DNA of 64,000 nucleotides, taken from the NCBI GenBank assembly GCA_030614005.1, contig JAUWKS010000008.1, positions 1 through 64,000 of the forward strand, given 5' to 3'. Origin of the DNA: Candidatus Heimdallarchaeota archaeon (GTDB taxonomy: Archaea > Asgardarchaeota > Heimdallarchaeia > JABLTI01). The translations under genes were made by a program, and so were the position numbers. Of the stretch, positions 18,780 through 28,735 are shown in pieces (position 1 is the first letter of the stretch; each line of letters begins with the position of its first letter). Under the pieces are notes generated by a model. That model saw only the letters and a program-made list of their open reading frames with translations, was not told the DNA's origin and made no database searches.

Positions 18780-20330
18780 TCACTCTTTAATTTGACATAC
18801 AACATCAAGTATTGTTCCATCACGATGCTCTATAATTGCCACAATTCTCTCTTCAAAAGGAATAGGGTCTGGAGCTCCACCAACCAATTCGTATGCAATA
18901 TCGCGGAGTTCTTCGATTTTCATATAATTAATGCCCTTTAATTTCATTAACTTATTATAAAACTTGCATTCGGGATTGACTGCAACGCCATAATCAGTTA
19001 CCACAACATCAATATTCATACCTGGTGAAGTTACAGTAGTTACACGATCAATAATAACGGGATTGCGCCCTCGCAAGAGAGGCAAAGCAACAATCGTTAA
19101 TTTTGCTCCTTCTGAAGTGTCTTGATGACCACCAATACCATGTAATATTCTACCATCAGATTCAGTAACGACATTGACATTAAAGTTTATATCCACTTCA
19201 GTTGCACCTAAAACAACTGTATCAAGAACATTGACTGCTGCACCACTACTATGAATATTAGCGTACTGTGAAGCACCAATTCCAATGTGATTTGGGTTAT
19301 TTTTTAGTGACTGAATAGCCACTTTATCAAAAGCTTGGACATCTAATATACGAGTAAACAAACCAGATTCAAGCATTTCAACAAGAGCAGAAGTAGAACC
19401 GCCCATACCAAAAGAACCTTTGATGTCTAAATCCTTCATTCGCTCACTTAGGAACTTTGTTACTGCTAAAGTAATGCCTCCAGCACCACTTTGAAATGAG
19501 AACCGATCTTTTAACAAACCAGATCCTTCAATTACTTTAACACAGGTTTTAGCAATGCCTAATCGAATAGGGTCTCGAGTAATTCTTGTTGTTCCAGAAA
19601 CAATGCCATCAGGATTACCGATTGGTTCCTTTATCTTAACAACGTAATCAACATGATTTTGATTGATAAAGATATTATTACAAGGAAATGGTACAAGATT
19701 ATTAGTAACTGCTATTACCATGTCTGCAAATTGTGCATCTGGAACCATATAACCTAGAGGTCCACAAGCTTGTTTGCCATCTACTCCATTAAGATTACCA
19801 AATTCATCCGCGGTTGGTGCACCAATAAAGGCAACATCTATCCTACAATCTCCATCCTCAATTGAGCGAGCTCTTCCTCCATGAGATCGAACTGTAAGAA
19901 TGCCTTTCAGCTTTCCCCGAGAAATTGCATCTCCAACGGGACCTGTAACTCCACAACAGATGTTTGTAATTGTTCCATCTTCAACATATTTTACTAATGG
20001 AGCATGAACAGGGTGAATGGAAGAAGGTGCTAAAGTAATATTCTTTATTCCTTTTTCAGCAATTTTCTTAATTACTAAATTCATCAAATTGTCTCCACCT
20101 CTAAAATGATGGTGAAAACTGATAGTCATTCCGCTTTTTAATTCTGATTTTTCAATAGCTTCATCGATTGATTGCAAAAGCTTTGTTTCACCTGATAATC
20201 TTCTTCTTATTCTAGTAGCTGCTTTGTGAGTTGGCATTGTATATTGCCCTAAGCCCATAAAGGGTTGAAGTTTGCGACCATTGATTTTTTTAGGAATTTT
20301 TCTTCCAACAATATTCTCAGTGAATTCCAT
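18780..20330 (-). CDS. citF: Citrate lyase alpha subunit
   Basis: 516 aa; GMTISFHHHFRGGD, FQSGAGGITLAVTKFL, GGHQDTSEGAKL motifs. Confidence 0.93.
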   Translation of the reverse strand: MEFTENIVGRKIPKKINGRKLQPFMGLGQYTMPTHKAATRIRRRLSGETKLLQSIDEAIEKSELKSGMTISFHHHFRGGDNLMNLVIKKIAEKGIKNITLAPSSIHPVHAPLVKYVEDGTITNICCGVTGPVGDAISRGKLKGILTVRSHGGRARSIEDGDCRIDVAFIGAPTADEFGNLNGVDGKQACGPLGYMVPDAQFADMVIAVTNNLVPFPCNNIFINQNHVDYVVKIKEPIGNPDGIVSGTTRITRDPIRLGIAKTCVKVIEGSGLLKDRFSFQSGAGGITLAVTKFLSERMKDLDIKGSFGMGGSTSALVEMLESGLFTRILDVQAFDKVAIQSLKNNPNHIGIGASQYANIHSSGAAVNVLDTVVLGATEVDINFNVNVVTESDGRILHGIGGHQDTSEGAKLTIVALPLLRGRNPVIIDRVTTVTSPGMNIDVVVTDYGVAVNPECKFYNKLMKLKGINYMKIEELRDIAYELVGGAPDPIPFEERIVAIIEHRDGTILDVVCQIKE

Positions 20331-20347
20331 TCTAAATACCCTCTAAG

Positions 20348-21265
20348 TTATTTTCTTCTTCCTGCTTCTGCGCGTTTCAGAATCCTTTCAGATCTCTTCA
20401 CAACTGGAACATCGATCATTTTATTGTCAACACAAATAACACCTACTCCTTGTTCTTGAGCAATTTTATAGGCACCAATAATTCGCTCTGCTCTTTCTAT
20501 TTGTGCTTCAGTTGGCATAAATGATTTATGAATTAGTTCAATTTGACTTGGATGAATACACGCTTTTCCATCGTATCCTAAACGAATTATTTTCTTTGTT
20601 TGAAGTAATAAACCAACATTATCTCTAACGTTCGTGTATACAGTATCGTAAACTTGAACACCAGCTCCTCGTGCTGCTAGGAGCAGTTTTGAACGGATGT
20701 ACAACAATTCTTCCCCCTCAATTGTTCGTTCTGCACCTAAATCTGCAGTTAAATCTTCACCACCGGGACTTATTCCAACGATTCTATCACTAGCTAAAGC
20801 AATTTGTTCTGCTTGCAATACTCCCAAAGCAGATTCTATTATGGGTGCCAGTTTAATAGTACCAATTGGCATTCCATTTCTTTCTTCGAAAGCAGCTATT
20901 TTATCACATATTTGTAGTATTTGTTTATGTGTTTCTGCTTTAGGTAAAACTATTGCATAAGGTTTCGTAGGGATAATTTCTTTCAAATCATCTTCAAAAA
21001 ATTCTGTCCCTAAGGGGTTGATTCTTACAGTTACTTCTGTTTCACCAAAATTCAGCGATTTAAGCGCATTACGAACTAATATTCTTGCTGAATCTTTCTG
21101 ATTTATTGCTACACCGTCTTCCAAATCGAATATTACTTGATCTGCTCCAAAGAGAGGTGCATTACGAATCATAGCAGGGTTATTGCCAGGAATGTATAGA
21201 CGTGTTCTTCGTATTTTAGTAACATCTTCAATAGTGCGTTTTACAATTTTAACATCCTTTGACAT
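20348..21265 (-). CDS. citE: Citrate lyase beta subunit (CitE)
   Basis: RRTRLYIPGNNPAMI...QVIFDLEDGV...KACIHPSQIE. Confidence 0.93.
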   Translation of the reverse strand: MSKDVKIVKRTIEDVTKIRRTRLYIPGNNPAMIRNAPLFGADQVIFDLEDGVAINQKDSARILVRNALKSLNFGETEVTVRINPLGTEFFEDDLKEIIPTKPYAIVLPKAETHKQILQICDKIAAFEERNGMPIGTIKLAPIIESALGVLQAEQIALASDRIVGISPGGEDLTADLGAERTIEGEELLYIRSKLLLAARGAGVQVYDTVYTNVRDNVGLLLQTKKIIRLGYDGKACIHPSQIELIHKSFMPTEAQIERAERIIGAYKIAQEQGVGVICVDNKMIDVPVVKRSERILKRAEAGRRK

Positions 21266-21267
21266 TC

Positions 21268-21546
21268 CTACGACTCCTTTTTAATAGCTCGTTTTATTGC
21301 TGTCTCTGTTCGAGCTTTAATTGTGAACCCTAATGCCCCTTTGTCAATTGCTTGAACTTTAACATCCTCTATTTCGAAATCCTTTATTACAAATTCAATT
21401 TCTTCGTGGATTTTCCTGCCGTATTGTACTAAAGAAGGTGAATCTAAATTTATAATAATGCCAGTACCAGCTTTCCCTTTTTTTACTGTAACCAAAATAT
21501 CTTGTGATTCAAGGGAACCTGCTTGTGCAGATCGTAGAATTTTCAT
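21268..21546 (-). CDS. citD: Citrate lyase gamma subunit (acyl carrier protein, CitD)
   Basis: MKILRSAQAGSLESQDILVTV includes the likely prosthetic-group Ser region; internal ATG at 21546 preferred over the longer ORF start at 21621. Confidence 0.85.
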   Translation of the reverse strand: MKILRSAQAGSLESQDILVTVKKGKAGTGIIINLDSPSLVQYGRKIHEEIEFVIKDFEIEDVKVQAIDKGALGFTIKARTETAIKRAIKKES

Positions 21547-21631
21547 AATGATTTTCTCCAAATGATTATTGAGCAAATTATTTTTTATTCTTGAAAGAGC
21601 TAAAGTTAAGTGGTTAACCACCTAACACTCT

Positions 21632-23719
21632 TCAATTGTTTACTTGTTGATTTCTTACCTTTGCTTTAACTAAAGGTAGTGCTCCACCTTGTTTGAGCAT
21701 TTCAATTTCTTTGAATGAAAGGTTTACGTTTGTTGCAAAAATGAATCCTTTCGTTGTATTTTCAACTTCAATTTCAGAGATACCCTCTTTCAATTGAACT
21801 AAATTCTTTATTGTTAAAACGTCGCTTTGGTCTATTTTGTCATAGATGTTTTCATCTGAAAATTCTAATGGAAGCATACCCCACTGAATTAAATTATCAC
21901 GGTGTATTCGTGCAATGCTTTTAGCAATCACTGCACCAAGACCAAGCCACATAGGTGCAATTGCAGCATGTTCACGACTTGAACCTTGACCGTAATTGCT
22001 CCCACCAACAATAATGAATACTCTTCGTTTGTGTTGCGGATTTAAATCTAGGGCGCGTTTTACGAAAGTATTGTCAACAGGATTGAAAACAAATTGGGCA
22101 ATTGCCGGAATATTTGACCTCAAAGGAAGTACTTGCGCTCCTGCCATCATAATATCATCAGTGGTGATGTCATCACCAGTTTTAAGCAATACTGAACCGG
22201 TTATTTGATCTGCTAAAGGATCATTTATTGGACAATCAATAATATTAGGCCCTTTTACAATTGCAACAGCAGCTCTTTCTTTAGCGTCTTTTGAAGGATA
22301 AATGAACATATTCTTTGAAGTTATGAATTGCTCTGGTTCGCTGAATATCTCTGGTTTAATGTCTTTCTCTTGTAAAGGATCAACAAATTTTCCTTTAATA
22401 GCAATTAATGCCGCTGAGGTAGCACTCATAAGATATGTGCCAGCTGATTTTTCTCCAGATCGTCCAAAGAAGTTTCTGTTGAATGTTCGACAAGAAATAC
22501 TATTTGTATTAGGTGTTTGACCCATACCTATACATGGTCCACAAGTACACTCTAGCATTCTTGCACCAGTTTCAAGTATATCCGCAAGTAATCCCTCTCG
22601 AGCAATTTGAGTTACAACATTCTTAGATCCTGGGGATACTGTTAAGCTGATGTGTTGAGCTACAACTTGTCCTTTCATAACAGATGCAGCAGTAGCTAAA
22701 GCTAAATAAGAAGCATTTGTACAAGAGCCTATACAAACTTGATCTACTTGTAACTCTCGAGAGTATAAACGCTCAACGTGCTCTTTGATATCCGCATGAA
22801 CTTTTTCTGGCATATTTTTCACAATTGATTCAATAGGAGTACGTTCGACAAGCTCACGAATGGAAACAACGGAACCAGGACTATGAGGCAATGCAACATT
22901 AGGCTCAAGTTTTGACAAATCTATTTCTATGATTTCATCGTATACAGCATCTTTATCTGCTTCTAGTGGTGAATAATCATTTTCTCTTCCTTGTGCTTTA
23001 AGAAAGTGTTGAGTTAATTCATCGCTTGGAAAAATAGATGTAGTTGCTCCTAATTCTGCACCCATGTTAGTAATTGTTGCTCGTTCTGGAGCAGTTAAAT
23101 CTTTAACACCAGGACCAGAATACTCGAATATTGCCTTTCTACCACCTCGAACTCCTTTCATTTTTAGAAGCTCAAGAATAACATCCATTGCAGTAACCCA
23201 TGGTTTTCGCAATTTGCCTTTGAGATGAACCTTTATTACCATTGGATATTTGAGTTCAAAGGGTTCTCCAGCCATTGTTGTAGCAATAACTAGTCCACCA
23301 ACGCCGATAGCCATTGAACCTACTCCTCCAGCAGTTGGGGTATGTGAGTCAGAACCTAATAGAATTTTCCCTGGTGCAGCAAAATTTTCAAGATGAACTT
23401 GATGTATGATACCATTTCCGGGACGAGATAAAATAGCACCTTTCTTTGCTGCTATTGCTCGCAAAAATTGATGATCATCTGCATTTCTAAAGTCAGTTTG
23501 TAAAGTATTATGATCAATATAAGATACTGCAAGAGGCACTTTAATATCTGGAATGCCAATGGCTTCAAATTCTAGCCAAGCCATAGTTCCAGTAGCATCT
23601 TGAGTGATACACTGATCAACTTTAACAAATACTGGGTCACCTGGTTTATATTCTTCAACTTTCTTTTCAGAGATATCATGAGCTTCCAGTATTTTTTGGA
23701 CAATATTCTTACCAGTCAT
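21632..23719 (-). CDS. acn: Aconitate hydratase
   Basis: GSDSHTPTAGGVGSMAIGVGG, CIGSCTNASY, CTCGPCIGMG, NYGQGSSREHAA. Confidence 0.93.
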   Translation of the reverse strand: MTGKNIVQKILEAHDISEKKVEEYKPGDPVFVKVDQCITQDATGTMAWLEFEAIGIPDIKVPLAVSYIDHNTLQTDFRNADDHQFLRAIAAKKGAILSRPGNGIIHQVHLENFAAPGKILLGSDSHTPTAGGVGSMAIGVGGLVIATTMAGEPFELKYPMVIKVHLKGKLRKPWVTAMDVILELLKMKGVRGGRKAIFEYSGPGVKDLTAPERATITNMGAELGATTSIFPSDELTQHFLKAQGRENDYSPLEADKDAVYDEIIEIDLSKLEPNVALPHSPGSVVSIRELVERTPIESIVKNMPEKVHADIKEHVERLYSRELQVDQVCIGSCTNASYLALATAASVMKGQVVAQHISLTVSPGSKNVVTQIAREGLLADILETGARMLECTCGPCIGMGQTPNTNSISCRTFNRNFFGRSGEKSAGTYLMSATSAALIAIKGKFVDPLQEKDIKPEIFSEPEQFITSKNMFIYPSKDAKERAAVAIVKGPNIIDCPINDPLADQITGSVLLKTGDDITTDDIMMAGAQVLPLRSNIPAIAQFVFNPVDNTFVKRALDLNPQHKRRVFIIVGGSNYGQGSSREHAAIAPMWLGLGAVIAKSIARIHRDNLIQWGMLPLEFSDENIYDKIDQSDVLTIKNLVQLKEGISEIEVENTTKGFIFATNVNLSFKEIEMLKQGGALPLVKAKVRNQQVNN

Positions 23720-23747
23720 TATATTGTCAACCTTCAGAGTAATTATT

Positions 23748-25049
23748 TCATAGATTAGCTATAATTGCATCAGCAAATTCTGAAGTGCCAATTGGTTCAA
23801 CATCAGCTAATTGTCTAGCAATATCGTAAGTAACCTTCTTTTGAGCGATTGCTTTTTCTACACCAGCTTTGATTGTTTCTGCTGCTTCAGTCCAACTCAT
23901 GTAATCAAGCATCATAATTGCTGAATAAATTACTGAACCAGGATTTACTTTGTTTAAACCAGCATGCTTTGGTGCTGTACCATGTGTAGCTTCAAAAACA
24001 GCTGCTTTATCACCTACATTTGCTCCTGGTGCAAATCCTAAGCCACCTACTTGTGCTGCAAGCGCATCAGAAATATAATCACCATTTAAATTAGGTAAGG
24101 CAAGAACACCATATTCTGCTGGGCGGAGAAGTATTTGTTGGAACATTGAATCAGCGATTCTGTCATTAATCATAACTTTTCCTTCGGGTATTTTACCATC
24201 ATATTTATCGTAGACTTCTTTTTCGGTTATGACTGAATCAGCGAATTCTTGTGCAGCTAATTTATAGCCCCAATCTTTGAATTTACCTTCTGTAAATTTC
24301 ATAATATTACCTTTATGAACTAAAGTAACTTTATCATATCCTTTCTCGAAAGCAAAATTGATTGCCATACGAACTAATCTTGAAGTATTAGCCCAAGACA
24401 TTGGCTTAATACCAATACCTGATTCCATCGTAATATTCTTTCCAAGTTCATCATTAAGGAAAGTTATTAACTTCTTTGCATCAGCAGATTCAGGTTCAAA
24501 TTCAATCCCAGAATAAACATCTTCGATATTTTCTCTGAAAATAACCATATTAACATTTTCAGGATGCTTTACTGGAGCAGGTACACCTTTGATGTGCTTT
24601 GCTGGTCGTATACAAGAATAAAGATCTAATTTTTGCCTAATTGCAACATTCAGACTTCTAAATCCACCACCTATTGGTGTTGTCAATGGTCCTTTTATAG
24701 CAACGATATGATCCATAATAGCCTTTAGTGTGTCTTTTGGTAAGTAAAGATCTCTCAAAACTGCTGGATCGAGCTCACTTAATTGTTCATCTGTATATTC
24801 TGCAGCATAGATTTTTCGTGCTTTTTCACCGGCAAATATTTCAAACCAAACGATTTCCTTTTTGCCATCATATACTTTTTTAATTGCTGCATCAACTACT
24901 TTTCTCATTGCATCCATAATTTCTGGACCTATTCCATCACCTGCAATAAATGGAATAATAGGTTTATCAGGAACAACGAGTTTCTGATTATAATCCTTTG
25001 TTATTTTTTCTCCAGTTGTTGGAGGAGTTATTTTTTCATAGCTGCTCAT
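23748..25049 (-). CDS. icd: Isocitrate dehydrogenase (NADP-type-like)
   Basis: [59 protein letters not shown]. Confidence 0.93.
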   Translation of the reverse strand: MSSYEKITPPTTGEKITKDYNQKLVVPDKPIIPFIAGDGIGPEIMDAMRKVVDAAIKKVYDGKKEIVWFEIFAGEKARKIYAAEYTDEQLSELDPAVLRDLYLPKDTLKAIMDHIVAIKGPLTTPIGGGFRSLNVAIRQKLDLYSCIRPAKHIKGVPAPVKHPENVNMVIFRENIEDVYSGIEFEPESADAKKLITFLNDELGKNITMESGIGIKPMSWANTSRLVRMAINFAFEKGYDKVTLVHKGNIMKFTEGKFKDWGYKLAAQEFADSVITEKEVYDKYDGKIPEGKVMINDRIADSMFQQILLRPAEYGVLALPNLNGDYISDALAAQVGGLGFAPGANVGDKAAVFEATHGTAPKHAGLNKVNPGSVIYSAIMMLDYMSWTEAAETIKAGVEKAIAQKKVTYDIARQLADVEPIGTSEFADAIIANL

Positions 25050-25342
25050 AAGATTCCCTCGTACAGAAAACTTAATTTATTGAATACAATAGTGCCAAGC
25101 TATATGTATCCGAATGACCCTTTCAAAACGTGTTGCCTTTAAAATTATCCATTGATATTCATTAAAGAATATTTGAAGTCATATACTTAGATAAATATTT
25201 AATTAAATAAATTATTGTTAAATGAATATCTATCTGTTTTTTATGTGAAATAATCTTTCTTTAACAATAGAAGTCTCGAAGAGGTTTTTCCATCATATTT
25301 AGTTGTAATTTGACATTCCCTTCTTGTTAAATAAAAAGGAAA

Positions 25343-25360
25343 GTGTAGAGAAATCTACAC
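25343..25360 (-). terminator. Hairpin 3' of degV
   Basis: GTGTAGA-GAAA-TCTACAC perfect 7-bp stem, T-rich on the minus-strand 3' side. Confidence 0.55.
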
Positions 25361-25376
25361 AATTTTACTCTTATTA

Positions 25377-26276
25377 TTATTTAGTTTTTAGAAGCCATTC
25401 AGGATCAAAATCACCAATATAACCAAAAGCAAGCAATTTCTTCCCTGTGTAGAAAGCATTTATTACTCCTGTTTCTTGGATGAAGATCTCTTTATTATCT
25501 GGATTGTGCTTCTCCATATGGGCTTTAATCTCTTCAGCGGCTTCAGGCCATCTTGAGTGTGCAATGTAAAGTGTTTTATTATCCTTCACCATACTTACCA
25601 ATGCTTTTTCACCAAACTTCTTCATTTGTCCGATAATTAATTCATCATCAGCTTTTATGTTGCCATGAACATGAATTTCTTCGTCAATGAAAGAAACCAC
25701 TGGTTTAAACTTCAAGATGTCTGCAAAGAATTTCTTGGTCTTAGATAATCTGCCTGTTCGTACAAGATTCTCTAATTTATTTATGATACCTGCGTACTTT
25801 GTTTTCTTTGTCCATTCTTCAACTTTTGCAGTCACTTCTTCCATTGAAGCTCCTTGAGCTGCAAGTCTAGCTGCTTCTAATACGACTATTCCAACACCAA
25901 CACTATTTGCTGGAGCATAAAACGTCTTGATATCTTTATCCGCCAAGTACTGTTTTACAACCGTTGTTGCAGTATTATAGACACCTGAAAGTTTGTGTGT
26001 AATGAAGATACCAATTGCAGAGTCAGCAATTTCCAATGCTTTTTCGAATGTCTGCATGAATACCCCTGGTCCAGGAATTCCTGAAGTGGGGACTTCTTTT
26101 TCAGTCACCTTGTAGAATTCATCCCAGGTCAAGCCTTTTTCTATTCCTAAAGATTTGTAAGATTTCTCTTCAAAATTCAATAATATTGGAACAATTGTGA
26201 TATTATATTTTTCTTCAAATTCTGGTGGAATATCACTAGAAGCGTCTGTTACTATTGCTACTTTTTGTTTTGCCAT
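25377..26276 (-). CDS. DegV family (fatty-acid-binding) protein
   Basis: VAIVTDASSDIPPEFEEKYNITIVPILLNF...FITHKLSGVYNTA. Confidence 0.92.
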   Translation of the reverse strand: MAKQKVAIVTDASSDIPPEFEEKYNITIVPILLNFEEKSYKSLGIEKGLTWDEFYKVTEKEVPTSGIPGPGVFMQTFEKALEIADSAIGIFITHKLSGVYNTATTVVKQYLADKDIKTFYAPANSVGVGIVVLEAARLAAQGASMEEVTAKVEEWTKKTKYAGIINKLENLVRTGRLSKTKKFFADILKFKPVVSFIDEEIHVHGNIKADDELIIGQMKKFGEKALVSMVKDNKTLYIAHSRWPEAAEEIKAHMEKHNPDNKEIFIQETGVINAFYTGKKLLAFGYIGDFDPEWLLKTK

Positions 26277-26613
26277 TTCTTACACTTTCCTATTTATTTT
26301 TGAATTGACTTTATAATTAGAATTGATATTACAATGATTCTTGCATTTTTAATTTTTTTGTCCGAACTTTAACAGATAAATTTCTTGAAATTATATACTA
26401 ATTGTTTAGTAATTATCTATGTCAACCCAGTGAATATTCAAAAGCTAATTCTTGATCCTAAAGAGAATTTATGGTAAAAGGGGTAGCAAATTATCAACAA
26501 AGAAAAGTGTACTTTGATAGCCTTCAAACTTAACATTACTTCTTGGCCTAAAAATACCACTTGAACTCATATGATTTTCTTTATTTTATTTGATATCAAG
26601 CTAGTTTTGAAAA

Positions 26614-28719
26614 TCATAAAGGCAGATTTGAAATAAAATCAAATAGTCTTTCTTTCTCATATGAAAAATCATTTTTATCTTCAGTCAGCAATAAAGGAAG
26701 GAAAATTTCTTTGATATTGTCTTTGGAAATTTCTAATTCTTTTGAGATTAGTTTCAATAATTTAAGAATCTCAGTAAGCTTCTCATTGATGAAAAAATCA
26801 AAAATTTCCAGAGCTTGATTTGAGATGTCCTCTTGGTCATGAATAAATTCATCTTTCACAATAAGAACTAACTCGTTAATCAATCTTATCAATGTTAGTA
26901 AATCATGAGCTGCTATTTCGGGATAACGATGCATCAAAAATTGAATAATAGAAACTTTATTTTCTTTTCCGAAATGTAAACTAATAGACAACATTAGTGG
27001 AATATCAATGTGTTCAAGATCTAAATCTGCATAATAAAGAACCATTTTATTTAACCAATTTTCAATTGTGAGACTTTTCAGCATCTTAGGTAATTTCTTT
27101 GGCATTTCATTCTTGATTAATTCTAACAATTTTATAATAACAATAACCGAAGATTCTAGTGCAATTTTCTCTCCGATGATTTTTTCATTTCGATTTAGTG
27201 TTTTTCTTAATAATTTTGAATCCGTTTCAGAAATAGTATTTAGGAATTCATAAATAGTTAATAGTTTCTTTTCAACTTCAATTTTTGAATATATTCTGTC
27301 AATAGTTAGCTCGTTAATCAAAGCAACTCGGTCATCAAAAGATAATTCTTGCATTGAAATATTCACTAAATCTAATTCACTTAGACCTGAAAACAGTTCT
27401 ATTCTAGCAGCTTCCTTTTTTGAGTATGCACCTATTTCCAAAGATGATTTCAAAGGACTATCCTTATCACTTGTAGTATCATCAACTTTATCCAATTCCT
27501 TTTCAGCCAAATCACGAATTTGGTTTTTGCTTTCTTCTAGAATTTCTAGGGTCATTGCTTTCTTAATTGAAAATATGGTTGCAAAAAGACAACTAATTTC
27601 AAATAGTGTTTCCTTTTTTTTACGTTCATTCTCCATTTCAGAAACATATCTGATTATATCAATTAATTGTGAATCCCCGGAGTTAGCAGCTTGAATAATT
27701 TCCATGGTCGATGAATGAGTATAACTTGCGATAATTGTAGAAGCAATCCAAGCCTGGGCTATTTTTTTAGCAAGAAGGTTCGTTGGTAATTTAGCTAAGA
27801 ATTTTACTAGTAAATCAGTTTCACCTTTACTAAGTTCTTTCAACAAAAGATTGATTTCCCGCAGATTCTTTTCTTGTTTAACTTTTTCAATCAGATTGTC
27901 GAAAGAAAGATCTATTAATGTTCTTGCAAATTGCAAATCTATTAAACGAAGTGTAGTTATTAAAGCTGGTATACTTGTTAATTGCTCTTGGGTTTTGAGA
28001 AGTTGTTCCAAGAAGCTAGTCAAGTTATACAATAATTCTATTATAGATTTCTTCTTTAACTTACTTAAACCAAACAAAATTTTGTTGATATAAACAATAT
28101 CACTTTCGCTAGTTATGAGTGATTCAAAATTCTTTAGAGTGCCAGTTCGTAATTCTCCTAATTTTGGATTTTTCAAATGCTCAATACTCATATTGCCAAT
28201 TGCATTTATTACCTCCTCAATTTCAGAACCCTTACCAGATACATTGAAGTTTTCAATTGTTAACTCCCAAGAAGTCTTCTTATTTTCTACTAAAGCTTCA
28301 ATTTCAGCTTTCTTTGATTCTATCTTGCAATCTATTAGATTTTTACCTACTAAGACTATTGGAATATTTCCACAATTAACCACTACCTCAGTTATCCATT
28401 TTTCGAGATTTATTAGGAAATCTGAGCAAGTAAAGTCGTAAATCAATATACAACTATGAGCATGATGCAACATAAACCTACGTGTCGATTCAAATCTAGG
28501 TGAGGTATCTATATCAGATACAACAAATTGTATACCATCTTGATTATTTAATGAACGCCAATTTATAAGAAGTATATCAACTCCAATGAATTCCTTTTGA
28601 TTGGAACCAAATCCCTTTTTTACTTTTGGGTGATTTATAAGAAAATCACGATTGACTAATGGATCACTAAGAATAATCATTTTTCGTTTGAAAAAATCAG
28701 TGGTTTTTTTTTCAGCCAT
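26614..28719 (-). CDS. Degenerate Ras-like GTPase-fold (pseudo-GTPase) domain fused to a long helical region
   Basis: N-terminus lacks GxxxxGK[ST] (IILSDPLVNRDF) but retains HAHSCILIYDFTCSDFLINLEKWITEV...IPIVLVGKNLID and FNVSGKGS (G4/G5-like); remaining ~500 aa predicted helical. Confidence 0.65.
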   Translation of the reverse strand: MAEKKTTDFFKRKMIILSDPLVNRDFLINHPKVKKGFGSNQKEFIGVDILLINWRSLNNQDGIQFVVSDIDTSPRFESTRRFMLHHAHSCILIYDFTCSDFLINLEKWITEVVVNCGNIPIVLVGKNLIDCKIESKKAEIEALVENKKTSWELTIENFNVSGKGSEIEEVINAIGNMSIEHLKNPKLGELRTGTLKNFESLITSESDIVYINKILFGLSKLKKKSIIELLYNLTSFLEQLLKTQEQLTSIPALITTLRLIDLQFARTLIDLSFDNLIEKVKQEKNLREINLLLKELSKGETDLLVKFLAKLPTNLLAKKIAQAWIASTIIASYTHSSTMEIIQAANSGDSQLIDIIRYVSEMENERKKKETLFEISCLFATIFSIKKAMTLEILEESKNQIRDLAEKELDKVDDTTSDKDSPLKSSLEIGAYSKKEAARIELFSGLSELDLVNISMQELSFDDRVALINELTIDRIYSKIEVEKKLLTIYEFLNTISETDSKLLRKTLNRNEKIIGEKIALESSVIVIIKLLELIKNEMPKKLPKMLKSLTIENWLNKMVLYYADLDLEHIDIPLMLSISLHFGKENKVSIIQFLMHRYPEIAAHDLLTLIRLINELVLIVKDEFIHDQEDISNQALEIFDFFINEKLTEILKLLKLISKELEISKDNIKEIFLPLLLTEDKNDFSYEKERLFDFISNLPL

Positions 28720-28735
28720 TTTCCTTTTTTCACCT

